This document shows positions 16,828 through 26,218 of a stretch of DNA of 64,000 nt, in pieces. The stretch is from an uncultured Flavobacteriaceae bacterium (GTDB lineage: Bacteria; Bacteroidota; Bacteroidia; Flavobacteriales; Flavobacteriaceae). Made by a program: the position numbers and the translations under genes. The stretch covers positions 124,001 through 188,000 of the forward strand of contig CANLWB010000003.1 of assembly GCA_947494695.1 (NCBI GenBank). The letters are read 5' to 3'. Each line of letters begins with the position of its first letter. Position 1 is the stretch's first letter. Below the pieces are notes generated by a model, which searched no databases, was not told where the DNA came from, and was given only the letters and a program-made list of their open reading frames with translations.

Positions 16828-17904
16828 ATGCACAATGTTTTCTTAGAATCTCACAACATAAAAAACCCTTACTTCGGCTTTGGTCAATTTAATAAACACC
16901 TAATAAAAGGGCTTTACAACGCCAACGTTACAGACTTTAAAATGACGCTTCATGCTAAGGAAACACAACCTTTAAAATCTGAATTCGGTTCATATTTCGA
17001 CTACAAAACATATCGTTCTCTTAGTAGACATAGCTTTTTCAGAATTAGAAAAAAACACGACCTGTGGCACTGTCTTAATCAAAATATTAAAATAGAACCT
17101 TACCATGACATCCCTTATCTTTTAACTGTACACGACGTTAATTTTATTGATGAAATTTCTAGTGACCTGTCTCACGAACGAAATGTACGATTTCAGGAAA
17201 AATTAAATCGTTGCCATGGCATAACATACATATCTAACTACGCAAAAGAATCCACGCATAAATATTTCATGGTTCCAGACGTTCCAGAATACATCATCTA
17301 CAATGGTAACCCTGTAATAGATATCGAAATACCTGAAAACTATATTCCCAAGCAAACGTCTAAATCTCCATTTTTCTTTAGTATTGGCCAGTTTACCGAA
17401 CGTAAGAACTTCCATGTGCTGGTAAAAATGCTTGAATTTTTACCGGACTATAATTTAATTCTTTCCGGAAAAGACAACACGCCTTATGCCGAAAGCACAC
17501 TGCAAAAAACAATACAAGAATTAGGGTTTGAAAATCGTGTCCTGATTACTGGAAAGGTATCTGAGCTAGACAAACAGTACTATTTAAAAAACTGTGAAGC
17601 CCTGGTTTTTCCTTCATTAAGAGAAGGCTTTGGGATACCTCCAATTGAAGCCATGCGCTTCGGAACACCGGTGTTTTTGTCTAATCGCACCTCGCTCCCC
17701 GAAATTGGAGGCAAACATGCTTTTTATTGGGATAACTACGAACCTGATTATATGGCCAAAGTAGTTGAAAATGGTCTAAGGGCTTATCATGAAAATAAAA
17801 GTGTATGGTCGCAAAACTATATCAACCATGCTAAAAGTTTCAGCTGGAATGATGCCGCTTCAGAATATATAAAAGTATATCGAGACCTGCTATTTGGTAA
17901 ATAA
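16828..17904 (+). CDS. Family 4 (GT-B) glycosyltransferase
   Basis: Glycosyltransferase of 358 residues. The ATG at 16828 is preferred to the TTG at 16804 because the family-like sequence begins MHNVFLESHNIKNPYFGFGQF. A Rossmann-like N-domain is followed by the GT4 donor domain: FSIGQFTERKNFHVLVKML, then FPSLREGFGIPPIEAMRFG carrying the E-x7-E motif. Similar proteins make mannose-rich or hexose surface glycan. It is divergent from the LPS-kinase-like gene and overlaps the convergent FkbM gene by 15 bases at the 3' end. Confidence 0.92.
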   Translation: MHNVFLESHNIKNPYFGFGQFNKHLIKGLYNANVTDFKMTLHAKETQPLKSEFGSYFDYKTYRSLSRHSFFRIRKKHDLWHCLNQNIKIEPYHDIPYLLTVHDVNFIDEISSDLSHERNVRFQEKLNRCHGITYISNYAKESTHKYFMVPDVPEYIIYNGNPVIDIEIPENYIPKQTSKSPFFFSIGQFTERKNFHVLVKMLEFLPDYNLILSGKDNTPYAESTLQKTIQELGFENRVLITGKVSELDKQYYLKNCEALVFPSLREGFGIPPIEAMRFGTPVFLSNRTSLPEIGGKHAFYWDNYEPDYMAKVVENGLRAYHENKSVWSQNYINHAKSFSWNDAASEYIKVYRDLLFGK

Positions 17905-18738
17905 TATATTGTCTGATTTTCCTGTACTTTTTAATTCATCTACATAAGACAAAAACCTATCTCTATCGTTTTGAATATTGAAAGATTCAGATTTATTGTT
18001 CATAAATGTAACTGTATTATAATAAGGTAGTATTAAATTAAAAAAGTCGGAATTACTCGTATTGGATACATTTTCTAAATGATGTGGCACATATTCAATG
18101 TATAAAAACTTACTGGATTTTAAGGTATTAGTCATACCCTGCAAGGCATAATACTCTGCACCTTCAATATCCATTATAATCCCCTGAGCCGCGTCCAGTT
18201 TATTTGCCAATATGTGTTCATCAATGGCAATCATATCTACTTCAATAGTATCTGGATTATCATATTTATACATATATTTATCAACCTTGGGCTTTATTTT
18301 ACTTCCTCCCGAATTTATAGTACTCGTATAAAATTTCACTGTCCTCGATGAATCACCCGCTGCATTATTAAAAAGTGAAACATTCTCTATTTTATTAAGT
18401 AATAAATTCGTTTCCAGAAAAGAAAATGTTCTTGGGTTGGCCTCGTATCCTACAATATTTTCACAATGTTTAGATAATGGGATTAGCAGAGTTCCCCAGT
18501 GTACTCCTACGACATAAATAGTATCTGTTGGCTCTATAAAACCTTTAATAGTATTAACCTCAGACATATCGTACTCTCCTTTATGTCCAAGTTTTTTCCC
18601 AACCATAAGATCATTTATGGGAGCGGCTATTTTTCCATTTTTAGTTTCATATATGACGCCAATGGCATATTTTCCAAGAAGTTTGTTTCTTAATGAAGAT
18701 TTTAGCTTTAAAAACGTATACTTTAGTTTTTTGTTCAT
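17890..18738 (-). CDS. FkbM-family SAM-dependent methyltransferase
   Basis: Protein of 282 residues. The SAM-binding region YVVGVHWGTLLIPLSK (75-90) followed by IVGYEANPRTFSFLE, and the later GIIMDIEGAEYYALQGM, are the FkbM-domain signatures. The glycine loop is unusual (VGVHWGT instead of VGAHxGx), so weaker SAM binding is possible. Members O-methylate sugars or small molecules; here a sugar of the surface glycan is the natural guess from context. Convergent overlap of 15 bases with the GT4 gene. Confidence 0.85.
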   Translation of the reverse strand: MNKKLKYTFLKLKSSLRNKLLGKYAIGVIYETKNGKIAAPINDLMVGKKLGHKGEYDMSEVNTIKGFIEPTDTIYVVGVHWGTLLIPLSKHCENIVGYEANPRTFSFLETNLLLNKIENVSLFNNAAGDSSRTVKFYTSTINSGGSKIKPKVDKYMYKYDNPDTIEVDMIAIDEHILANKLDAAQGIIMDIEGAEYYALQGMTNTLKSSKFLYIEYVPHHLENVSNTSNSDFFNLILPYYNTVTFMNNKSESFNIQNDRDRFLSYVDELKSTGKSDNILFTK

Positions 18739-18902
18739 TGTTTCAGATCAAAAATTATTCATATTACTACGCATATTACTAACACAATGCATGGCAATAA
18801 TAAAACTATCACTTCAAACAAAAAATTTTATTACACACATTTTGTATTTTTTTACAAAAAAATATTTAATTTGCAACTTCACTAACCCGCAATTTTCATA
18901 AA

Positions 18903-19562
18903 ATGCCTCTTGAAATTTTTTTAATTATTCTCCCCCTGTCTTTGTTTATTTTTCTTTCGATAAAATTTCTAAAACATAAGTCTTTATATCCTTTTATGCC
19001 TTATAAATACAACTTTAAACGACGGCGAAAAACATTTGCAAAAACATTGAAATTGCTTAATGAGAGAAAGGCGAAAATAATTATTGAAACGGGAACATCC
19101 AGAGAAGGCTTAAATAATACTAAAGGAGACGGTGCAGCCACATTAGTATTTGGTAAATGGGCCCAAGAAAACCAGGCTAAAATGCATTCGGTAGACATTA
19201 GCGAAGACTCTGTAAAAGGCGCTCAGGATGAAGTTAACAAACAGGGGCTAAACGATACGGTAACCTTACATCTTAGCGATTCCCTGGCTTTTCTTAAAAA
19301 CTTTGAGGAACCTGTAGATTTTTTATATCTGGACAGTTATGACTATTCTAAAACAGATCAGAATATCCAGGTTAAAAGTCAGGAACATCATTTAAAAGAA
19401 TTTCAGCTCATTGAAGATAAACTACACGATGATACCATCGTATTGATAGATGATTGTGGCTTACCAGGTGGCGGAAAAGGCAAAACTGTTGTCGAGTATA
19501 TGCTGAAAAAGGATTGGAAAGTTCTAATTAATGCCTATCAAATCCTTTTAATCAAAAATTAA
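18903..19562 (+). CDS. Membrane-anchored class I methyltransferase-like protein
   Basis: Protein of 219 residues with one N-terminal hydrophobic helix (about 4-22), then a Rossmann methyltransferase-like domain: IIIETGTSREG (motif I position), MHSVDISEDSV (acidic end of strand 2), FLYLDSYDYS and DTIVLIDDCGLPGGGKGK. This is the Methyltransf_24/cephalosporin-hydroxylase-like layout. Catalysis is not proven: motif I has the atypical E-T-G-T-S. Last gene of the glycan island, 164 bases from the divergent FkbM gene. Modification of glycan or nucleotide sugar is inferred. Confidence 0.72.
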   Translation: MPLEIFLIILPLSLFIFLSIKFLKHKSLYPFMPYKYNFKRRRKTFAKTLKLLNERKAKIIIETGTSREGLNNTKGDGAATLVFGKWAQENQAKMHSVDISEDSVKGAQDEVNKQGLNDTVTLHLSDSLAFLKNFEEPVDFLYLDSYDYSKTDQNIQVKSQEHHLKEFQLIEDKLHDDTIVLIDDCGLPGGGKGKTVVEYMLKKDWKVLINAYQILLIKN

Positions 19563-19694
19563 AATTTCTAATTCTTTAGTATATTATATTCCTAGTAGCA
19601 ATTTATTTCCAAAAGAATCGTAGGACGTACATTTATTTAAAACTAGGATCAAAAATAAAAAAGTTAGGTTAGTTCTTTTCGCAAATTATAGTTT

Positions 19695-19702
19695 TAATTT
19701 TG
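19695..19702 (+). promoter_or_regulatory. -7 box of the tsaC/sua5 promoter
   Basis: TAATTTTG fits TAnnTTTG, 48 bases before the ATG at 19751. Confidence 0.45.
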
Positions 19703-19750
19703 CACTTCCATATAATTGTATTAAAATAATAAGAATAACTAGCAATTGGT

Positions 19751-20311
19751 ATGAATCAAGAACTAAACAACACGCTTGAAACTCTTAAAAACGGAGGCCT
19801 TATACTCTACCCTACAGATACCGTTTGGGGTATTGGTTGCGATGCGACCAACGAAGAGGCTGTAAAAAAGATATACGAATTAAAGCAACGTGAAGACAGC
19901 AAAGCGCTAATATGTTTGGTCGCTGACGACAGAATGCTAAAAAAATATGTAAAGACCATACCCGATGCTGCTTTAAGCATTATCGATGTCGCGGATAAAC
20001 CAACAACAATTATTTACGATAAAGCTCAAAATTTGGCTAGCAACCTTATTGCAGACGATGGTTCTATCGCCATTCGAATCCCCGACGATGAGTTTTGTTA
20101 TCAGCTCTCAAGAAAACTAAATACTGCTATTGTTTCCACATCGGCAAATATTAGCGGACAACCTACCCCAAAATCATTCAAAGAAATATCGCCAGAGGTT
20201 ATAAAAGGTGTAGACTATGTTGTAAATTTGCATCGCGAAAAAAACTGCGATAAACCATCTTCAATTATTAAATTGAGCAACAATGGGATTGTTAAGGTTA
20301 TAAGAGCTTAA
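19751..20311 (+). CDS. L-threonylcarbamoyladenylate synthase (Sua5/YciO/YrdC family)
   Basis: YrdC-fold protein of 186 residues, short (TsaC) type without the Sua5 C-terminal domain. YPTDTVWGIGCDATNEEAVKKI and LKQREDSKAL are the family's nucleotide and threonine site, IAIRIPDDEF and STSANISGQPTP the conserved C-terminal half. It makes threonylcarbamoyl-AMP for the t6A modification of tRNAs in the cytoplasm. 114 bases before the cca start, same strand; joint transcription of two tRNA-maturation genes is plausible. Confidence 0.93.
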   Translation: MNQELNNTLETLKNGGLILYPTDTVWGIGCDATNEEAVKKIYELKQREDSKALICLVADDRMLKKYVKTIPDAALSIIDVADKPTTIIYDKAQNLASNLIADDGSIAIRIPDDEFCYQLSRKLNTAIVSTSANISGQPTPKSFKEISPEVIKGVDYVVNLHREKNCDKPSSIIKLSNNGIVKVIRA

Positions 20312-20425
20312 ATTTCAAGTTAAAACTAAATTCCAAATTTGAAGAACCAAATTCTAATCCAGACGTATTTGGAATTTAGCATTTGATTATTGGAATTTAT
20401 AAAATGGACCGTTGGAATTTTATCA

Positions 20426-21844
20426 ATGAATTACAAAAAGGCATTACAACATAACATTTTTAAGGTAATATCTCAATCCTCCAATGAGCTAGGTGTAGAA
20501 AGCTATGTTATTGGTGGCTACGTACGCGACTTTATATTAAATCGAGGTACAGCAAAAGATATCGATGTGGTTGCCATTGGCGACGGTATTAAACTTGCTA
20601 AACAAGTTGCTAAAAACCTTCCTAACAAACCAAAAGTACAGGTATTTAAGACTTATGGTACGGCTATGCTTAGACACGATGATATTGAAATTGAATTCGT
20701 AGGAGCCCGTAAAGAGTCTTATAGCAGGGATAGCAGAAATCCTATTGTGGAAACCGGTTCTTTGGAAGATGACCAAAACCGTCGCGATTTTACCATTAAT
20801 GCACTAGCGTTAAATTTAGATGCATCAAATTTTGGTGACTTACTTGACCCCTTTAATGGTATTGAAGATTTAGAAAAGCAAACCATTAAGACCCCTTTGG
20901 AGCCTGGTATTACGTATAGTGACGATCCGTTGCGCATGATGCGTGCCATCCGTTTTGCTTCACAGTTAAATTTTAAGATTGAAAATGCATCGCTAAACGC
21001 CATTACGCAACACAGTAAACGCATTAAAATTATAACCAAAGAACGTATTGTTACCGAATTGAATAAAATTCTGGAAAGCGCAAAACCATCCATCGGTTTT
21101 CTGTTATTAGAAAAAACGGGGCTTTTAGATTATATTATGCCAGAGCTTACTGCTTTAAAGGGCATTGATGAAGTAGAAGGCCAACGGCATAAAGATAACT
21201 TTTATCACACGCTGGAGGTGGTTGATAATATAGCAAAACACACCAATAACCTTTGGTTACGATGGGCCGCTCTATTACATGACATCGGTAAAGCGCCAAC
21301 TAAAAAATTTAGTAAAAAAGTGGGCTGGACCTTTCACGGACATGAGTTCGAAGGCTCAAAAATGATATTCCACTTATTTAAAAGGCTTAAAATGCCATTG
21401 AATGATAAGATGAAATTCGTTCAGAAAATGGTGTTTATGAGTTCGCGTCCTATCATATTGGCTCAGGATATTGTAACAGATTCTGCCGTACGCCGTTTGG
21501 TTTTTGATGCAGGCGATTACGTCGATGATCTTATGACCCTTTGTGAAGCCGATATAACCACCAAAAACCCGAAAAAATTTAACAAGTATCATAATAACTT
21601 TAAGATTGTTAGAAAAAAGATTGTTGAAGTTGAAGAACGCGATCATGTTAGAAATTTTCAACCTCCAATTACCGGAGAAGAAATTATGAAAACATTTAAC
21701 ATGAAACCTTCCAGGGAAATTGGTATGATAAAAAACGTGATCAAGGAAGCCATTTTAGATGGTGACATTCCTAATGAATACCAGGCTGCCTATCAATTAA
21801 TGCTTAAAGAAGGAGAACGACTAGGATTAAAAACCGTGGACTAA
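20426..21844 (+). CDS. CCA tRNA nucleotidyltransferase / polyA polymerase-like with HD domain
   Basis: Protein of 472 residues from the ATG at 20426; the TTG/GTG frame start at 20390 adds 12 unconvincing residues. Class II nucleotidyltransferase head: VIGGYVRDFILNRGTAKDIDVV with the GG and DxD metal residues, RRDFTINALALN, DDPLRMMRAIRFASQL. The C-terminal half carries an HD domain, WAALLHDIGKAPTKKF. It repairs or adds the 3' CCA end of tRNAs. This Bacteroidota type combines the head with an HD phosphohydrolase-like tail. The GNAT gene follows with one base between, so they are co-transcribed. Confidence 0.93.
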   Translation: MNYKKALQHNIFKVISQSSNELGVESYVIGGYVRDFILNRGTAKDIDVVAIGDGIKLAKQVAKNLPNKPKVQVFKTYGTAMLRHDDIEIEFVGARKESYSRDSRNPIVETGSLEDDQNRRDFTINALALNLDASNFGDLLDPFNGIEDLEKQTIKTPLEPGITYSDDPLRMMRAIRFASQLNFKIENASLNAITQHSKRIKIITKERIVTELNKILESAKPSIGFLLLEKTGLLDYIMPELTALKGIDEVEGQRHKDNFYHTLEVVDNIAKHTNNLWLRWAALLHDIGKAPTKKFSKKVGWTFHGHEFEGSKMIFHLFKRLKMPLNDKMKFVQKMVFMSSRPIILAQDIVTDSAVRRLVFDAGDYVDDLMTLCEADITTKNPKKFNKYHNNFKIVRKKIVEVEERDHVRNFQPPITGEEIMKTFNMKPSREIGMIKNVIKEAILDGDIPNEYQAAYQLMLKEGERLGLKTVD

Positions 21845-21845
21845 A

Positions 21846-22295
21846 ATGATTAAAATTGTTAGAACAAATTCTAGTAATGAGGACTTTGTTACGTTAGTAG
21901 ATCAGTTAAACAATTATTTAAAAGTAGTTGACGGTGATGATCATGAGTTCTACCATCAATTTAATGGCCTCGATACACTAAAATATGTGGTGATCGCTTA
22001 TTTAAATGATACGCCTGTAGGCTGTGGTGCCTTCAAAAAATATACTGAAAAAGAAACCGAAGTGAAACGTATGTTCACCCTACCTGAAACCCGTGGAATG
22101 GGCATTGCTTCTAAAATTCTGAAAGAACTGGAAGTCTGGTCTAAGGAGTTAAATTATAAGGCATGTATCCTGGAAACTGGAAAAAGTCAGGTAGAAGCCG
22201 TTCAGTTTTATCAAAAGAATAAGTACACCGTAATCCCTAATTATGGGCAATATGAAGGGGTAACCAATAGCATCTGTTTTAGAAAAATGCTTTAG
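21846..22295 (+). CDS. GNAT-family N-acetyltransferase
   Basis: Protein of 149 residues with the acetyl-CoA site MFTLPETRGMGIASKIL (R/Q-x-x-G-x-G/A at about 78-86) followed by LEVWSKEL, and LETGKSQVEAVQFYQKNKY near the C-terminus. It acetylates an amine of unknown identity. It starts one base after the cca stop codon and ends 4 bases before ctaA, so it is the middle gene of an operon. No specific substrate motif is seen. Confidence 0.88.
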   Translation: MIKIVRTNSSNEDFVTLVDQLNNYLKVVDGDDHEFYHQFNGLDTLKYVVIAYLNDTPVGCGAFKKYTEKETEVKRMFTLPETRGMGIASKILKELEVWSKELNYKACILETGKSQVEAVQFYQKNKYTVIPNYGQYEGVTNSICFRKML

Positions 22296-22299
22296 GACT

Positions 22300-23316
22300 A
22301 TGAATAAAGACAACAAAAAAGTTATATATTGGTTATTTACAGGATGCCTACTCATTTTTATTATGGTGGTTGTTGGGGGTATTACAAGATTGACCCACTC
22401 TGGTTTATCCATATCTAACTATAAATTAATTTCGGGAACCATACCACCAACAAATGATGTTGAATGGCAAGCTGCTTTCGACCTCTATAAGCAATATCCC
22501 GAATATCAAAAACTAAACACCCATTTTACACTTCAAGATTTCAAAGACATCTATTTCTGGGAATGGTTGCACCGTGTAATAGGGAGATTAATTGGACTTG
22601 TATTTTTTATTCCTTTTGTATACTTCTTAATAAGAAAACAACTCACCAAAGCAACGATAAGAAAATCTATTGTTTTACTCGGTTTGGGAGCCTTTCAAGG
22701 GTTTCTGGGCTGGTATATGGTTAAAAGTGGTCTGGTAGATAATCCTGATGTGAGCCATTACAGACTGGCAGCACACCTCACAACCGCATTTGTAACATTC
22801 GCCTACACCTTTTGGGTTGCTCTGGATTTAATATTCCCTAATAAAAAAGCCATTAACAGAACCTTTAGAAATGTAGTTCGATGGGCCATGGCAATTTTAT
22901 TAATTCAAATCATATATGGTGCTTTTGTAGCTGGTTTAGATGCCGGTTTTATTCATAACCATTGGCCCATGATGAGTGAAGGAAAGTTTATGCACGACAC
23001 CGTTTATATTGAACAAGACCCACTATATAAAAACTTTATCGAAGGAAAAAGCGGTGTTCAATTTGTGCATAGACTATTGGCCTATGTTGTTGTGATATTC
23101 ATTTTATTGATCTGGATAAAATCAAAAAAAATGAATCTAACAACCTATCAATCAAAAGGCATAACCATATTATTAATCATGGTTGGTATTCAGTTTTTAC
23201 TCGGCGTATTTACCATAATATTACAAGTCCCCGTTTGGCTGGGTGTATGTCATCAAATAGGTGCATTCTTTTTGTTAAGTACCCTAACTTTTACCTTGCA
23301 CCGTTTTTCAAAATAA
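22300..23316 (+). CDS. ctaA: Heme A synthase (CtaA/COX15)
   Basis: Membrane protein of 338 residues with eight predicted helices. It oxidises heme O to heme A for cytochrome oxidase. The COX15 motifs are visible: MVVVGGITRLTHSGLS with the first conserved His, FWEWLHRVIGRLIGLVF, FQGFLGWYMVKSGL followed by HYRLAAHLTTAF, VQFVHRLLAYVVV and a final VCHQIGAFFLLSTLTF. Size and all four histidine-bearing helices are normal for the long COX15 type. It ends the cca-GNAT-ctaA operon; the next gene has its own promoter. Confidence 0.95.
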   Translation: MNKDNKKVIYWLFTGCLLIFIMVVVGGITRLTHSGLSISNYKLISGTIPPTNDVEWQAAFDLYKQYPEYQKLNTHFTLQDFKDIYFWEWLHRVIGRLIGLVFFIPFVYFLIRKQLTKATIRKSIVLLGLGAFQGFLGWYMVKSGLVDNPDVSHYRLAAHLTTAFVTFAYTFWVALDLIFPNKKAINRTFRNVVRWAMAILLIQIIYGAFVAGLDAGFIHNHWPMMSEGKFMHDTVYIEQDPLYKNFIEGKSGVQFVHRLLAYVVVIFILLIWIKSKKMNLTTYQSKGITILLIMVGIQFLLGVFTIILQVPVWLGVCHQIGAFFLLSTLTFTLHRFSK

Positions 23317-23329
23317 TTTAAAAAAAACC

Positions 23330-23337
23330 TACCTTTG
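23330..23337 (+). promoter_or_regulatory. -7 box upstream of the pRiA4b ORF-3-like gene
   Basis: TACCTTTG is a perfect TAnnTTTG, 18 bases before the ATG at 23356. Confidence 0.55.
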
Positions 23338-23355
23338 TAGTACAATTTTTCCATT

Positions 23356-23874
23356 ATGATCTATAGATTTAGAGTTATTTTAGACAATGATACTGAGGAC
23401 GATATCTTTCGAGATTTAGAAATTCGCGAAACCGATACCCTCGAAGACTTACATAATATCATTACACAATCTTTTGCGTTTGATGGCTCCGAAATGGCAT
23501 CCTTTTACTTAAGTGATGACCAATGGAATCAAGGGGAGGAAATTTCTCTTTTTGATCTAAGCGAAGACAATTCGGCTCGCTTAATGAACGAAACCGAAAT
23601 ATGTAGCGTGGTACACGAAGTACAACCTAAGCTAATCTATGTTTACGACTTTTTGAGCATGTGGACATTTTACGTTGAGCTGGCTGAAATTGTTGATGAA
23701 GCAGAAGGAACAGACTATCCTAATTTAATGTTTGTCCAAGGACAGGTTCCCGATGAAGCTCCCGATAAATTATTTGAAGCTGAACCTGGGGACAGCTTCA
23801 ATGACAATGAAGATGAAGATAGTATGGACTTAGAAGACTATACCGATCTGGACTTTGATGAGAACTGGAACTAA
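23356..23874 (+). CDS. Plasmid pRiA4b ORF-3-like family protein
   Basis: Protein of 172 residues. MIYRFRVILDNDTEDDIFRDLEI, DTLEDLHNIITQSFAFDGSEMASFY and LIYVYDFLSMWTFYVELAEI are the pattern of the pRiA4b ORF-3-like domain, found on plasmids and in many chromosomes. The C-terminus is very acidic (FNDNEDEDSMDLEDYTDLDFDENWN). Biochemical function is unknown for the family. It stands alone between ctaA and a repeat-bearing intergenic region; cytoplasmic. Confidence 0.85.
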   Translation: MIYRFRVILDNDTEDDIFRDLEIRETDTLEDLHNIITQSFAFDGSEMASFYLSDDQWNQGEEISLFDLSEDNSARLMNETEICSVVHEVQPKLIYVYDFLSMWTFYVELAEIVDEAEGTDYPNLMFVQGQVPDEAPDKLFEAEPGDSFNDNEDEDSMDLEDYTDLDFDENWN

Positions 23875-23940
23875 ACAATGTCAGTCGATGTATTATAAGC
23901 TGATAATCATCGTTTTAAAATGTTTTAATAAATAAATCTT

Positions 23941-24040
23941 GTCATTTTCGAACCCAATGTCATTTCGAGCATTGAGAAATCACATAACAGTGAGAATAAG
24001 CATAATGAGATGTCTCAATCGCGCCTCATTTCGACATGAC
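23941..24040. repeat. Inverted pair of the GTCATTTCGA dispersed repeat
   Basis: Contains a half copy (GTCATTTTCGAACC, 23941), a full plus-strand copy at 23959-23985 (GTCATTTCGAGC...GAGAAATCACAT) and a minus-strand copy at about 24004-24040 (on the minus strand GTCATGTCGAAATGAGGCGC...TTGAGACATCTCAT). The two full copies face each other and could form a cruciform or hairpin 3' of the pRiA4b-like gene and 3' of the convergent unknown gene. Confidence 0.6.
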
Positions 24041-24119
24041 AAACAATTGTTTTTTAGATAATTAATAGGTTTTTTTGAATATAATTTAAGTCGAAACTAA
24101 CGCTAAATATCAATTCCAG

Positions 24120-25181
24120 TTACTTTAAATTTTCAAGACTCACATTTTCGTAATTTCGGGTTAAAAATTCCAATGAATGCTTAAGAATCTCCCCCATGTT
24201 CTTACTGCGTTTAAATTTTACATCCTGAGTATAATCAAAGATGGTCATCTTTAATGAATCGATATTTTCCTGTTTCGAGATGGTATCCAGACACATGCAT
24301 TCCAATAACTTCTCGACTCTGCCCGGAAAACTTTTTAAACGCCTTACTAAAATAGAACGTTCTTCCGTCTTATATTGATCTATAGAAAGCTTCTGAATGC
24401 TAGAAGAAACAAGCTCTACCATTTTTAGATTCTCTTTAAAAAACTGAGGTCTATAAATATTAAACTTCCCTTCGTAGCTCTGCTGATCGAAGTCAATCGC
24501 TCTAATTTTATAAACCACATGATCAAAATCGTGTGTGGGTACAATAACATAATTGTAAGAGCGCATATCACCTAAAAGGCGAATCATACAACGCTCATTA
24601 AATTTCACAAATTCCTTGGCGATCTGTGCCTTTTCAGATTTATCACAATTGGGAAGCATATTTTTAACAAATTCATCCCCTGGGATTCCTGCGATATGTT
24701 CTTCAATTAGTGTGTTTTTATACACTAAGAAGTGGAGGTTATATGGCGATAGCATATGCTCTAGTTCCAACCCATAAACCCTTGAGGCATCTGCTATTTT
24801 CACATAAAAATAGGTGAAATTATCGTTTAAGATATTCCTAATTTTAATTCTAAAAGGTTTCGAGTTACCAAACGTACAATAATCAATGGCATCCACATTA
24901 AGAAACGGAATGGTTTGCTCATTTCCGTCGGAATGCAAAATGGTATAAACTTTTTTTAAAGATAAATCTATTTCCTCTCTTTCATATTCATTGTAATAAA
25001 CACGTATCCATAATGTATCATTATCATCCTTATCGTAAACCGTGACCGACCCCTGAAAACGCAATAGATCATCATAAAAAATTGGTATTTTGATGTTCCT
25101 GTTATATTCGTAGAGATAATCGTGTAACTCTGGCGTTACAGGATATGACGGCTTCTTTTTAGATATCTTCAAATCTTGCAT
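24120..25181 (-). CDS. Conserved protein of unknown function
   Basis: Soluble protein of 353 residues with no signal peptide, membrane segment or motif that I can assign. Visible features: beta-rich N-terminal half (SVTVYDKDDNDTLWIRVYYNE, LKKVYTILHSDGNEQTIPFLNVDAIDYC), then a mixed helical half with MIRLLGDMRSYNYVIVPTHD and YKIRAIDFDQQSYEGKFNIYRP, faintly like the catalytic and metal regions of an atypical kinase, though HRD and N are absent. Coding quality and length are those of a real gene. It is divergent from the ABC exporter operon with about 120 bases between. No function is claimed. Confidence 0.8.
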   Translation of the reverse strand: MQDLKISKKKPSYPVTPELHDYLYEYNRNIKIPIFYDDLLRFQGSVTVYDKDDNDTLWIRVYYNEYEREEIDLSLKKVYTILHSDGNEQTIPFLNVDAIDYCTFGNSKPFRIKIRNILNDNFTYFYVKIADASRVYGLELEHMLSPYNLHFLVYKNTLIEEHIAGIPGDEFVKNMLPNCDKSEKAQIAKEFVKFNERCMIRLLGDMRSYNYVIVPTHDFDHVVYKIRAIDFDQQSYEGKFNIYRPQFFKENLKMVELVSSSIQKLSIDQYKTEERSILVRRLKSFPGRVEKLLECMCLDTISKQENIDSLKMTIFDYTQDVKFKRSKNMGEILKHSLEFLTRNYENVSLENLK

Positions 25182-25302
25182 AACTCGTATAATTACTCAA
25201 ATTTAAAATTTTTATTTAATAGCTGTGTAACAAAACATTCATACCATCGTCGTACCTTCACAAATCATTGCTATTTTAATTGGCATAAAAAATTAAAAAA
25301 AT

Positions 25303-26199
25303 TTGGAGTCCATACTAACGATCAACAACCTCACAAAAAAATTTGGATACTTAACAGCAGTAAAAGATCTTTCGTTTACCATTAACAAAGGTAATGTTTA
25401 TGGCATACTTGGCCCTAACGGAAGTGGAAAATCCACAACCCTGGGTATTGTTTTAAATGTTGTAAACAGGACATCCGGTAATTTCCATTGGTTCGATGGT
25501 AATACCAGTACACATAATGCGCTAAAAAAAGTAGGAGCCATTATTGAACGTCCAAACTTTTACCCTTATATGACTGCAACCCAAAACCTAAAACTGGTTT
25601 GTAAAATTAAAGGCGTAGCTTATAGTAAAATTGATGAAAAGCTAGAAGTTGTAGGGCTTTTAGAGCGAAAGGATAGTAAATTTAAAACCTATTCTTTAGG
25701 GATGAAACAACGTCTGGCCATAGCTTCTGCACTTTTAAACGATCCCGAAATTCTCATTTTAGATGAGCCTACCAATGGATTAGACCCTCAAGGAATTCAT
25801 CAAATTAGAGAGATTATTAAAAAAATTGCATCAAAAGGGACAACCATTCTTTTGGCTTCGCACCTCTTAGATGAAGTCGAGAAAGTATGTAGTCATGTTG
25901 TCGTACTTCGAAAAGGTGTTAAACTATATTCGGGGCGCGTAGATGAAATGATTTCAAGTCACGGTTTTTTCGAATTAAAAACGAATAAGCGTGATGCGTT
26001 AATCGCGCTTCTAGAAAATAATACATCATTTAAAAAAATTAAGGAGGAAGACGGTTTAATAACGGCCTTTTTAAATGAACCCATGAGTTCTGAAGACTTT
26101 AATAAATACCTATTTGAAAAAGACATCATTCTAACCCATCTGGTACAACGTAAAGAGAGTCTCGAAGAACAATTTTTACAATTAACAGATAACAACTAA
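25303..26199 (+). CDS. ABC transporter ATP-binding protein (exporter type)
   Basis: ATPase subunit of 298 residues. GPNGSGKST (Walker A), YSLGMKQRLAIA (signature) and ILILDEPTNGLDP (Walker B) are intact, with LLASHLLDEVEKV after the switch. The C-terminal 70 residues are the DUF4162-like extension of drug/bacitracin-type exporters. The start is a TTG (25303): ESILTINNLTKKFG begins directly after it and no ATG is in frame nearby. Pairs with the permease 19 bases downstream. Substrate unknown. Confidence 0.92.
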   Translation: MESILTINNLTKKFGYLTAVKDLSFTINKGNVYGILGPNGSGKSTTLGIVLNVVNRTSGNFHWFDGNTSTHNALKKVGAIIERPNFYPYMTATQNLKLVCKIKGVAYSKIDEKLEVVGLLERKDSKFKTYSLGMKQRLAIASALLNDPEILILDEPTNGLDPQGIHQIREIIKKIASKGTTILLASHLLDEVEKVCSHVVVLRKGVKLYSGRVDEMISSHGFFELKTNKRDALIALLENNTSFKKIKEEDGLITAFLNEPMSSEDFNKYLFEKDIILTHLVQRKESLEEQFLQLTDNN

Positions 26200-26218
26200 C
26201 TCCTCCAAAACACATCTC

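Noticed and set aside
25176-25385. Plus-strand ORF of 69 codons overlapping the ABC ATPase start
   Set aside because: Different frame from the ATPase, no homology, and it covers the divergent promoter region.
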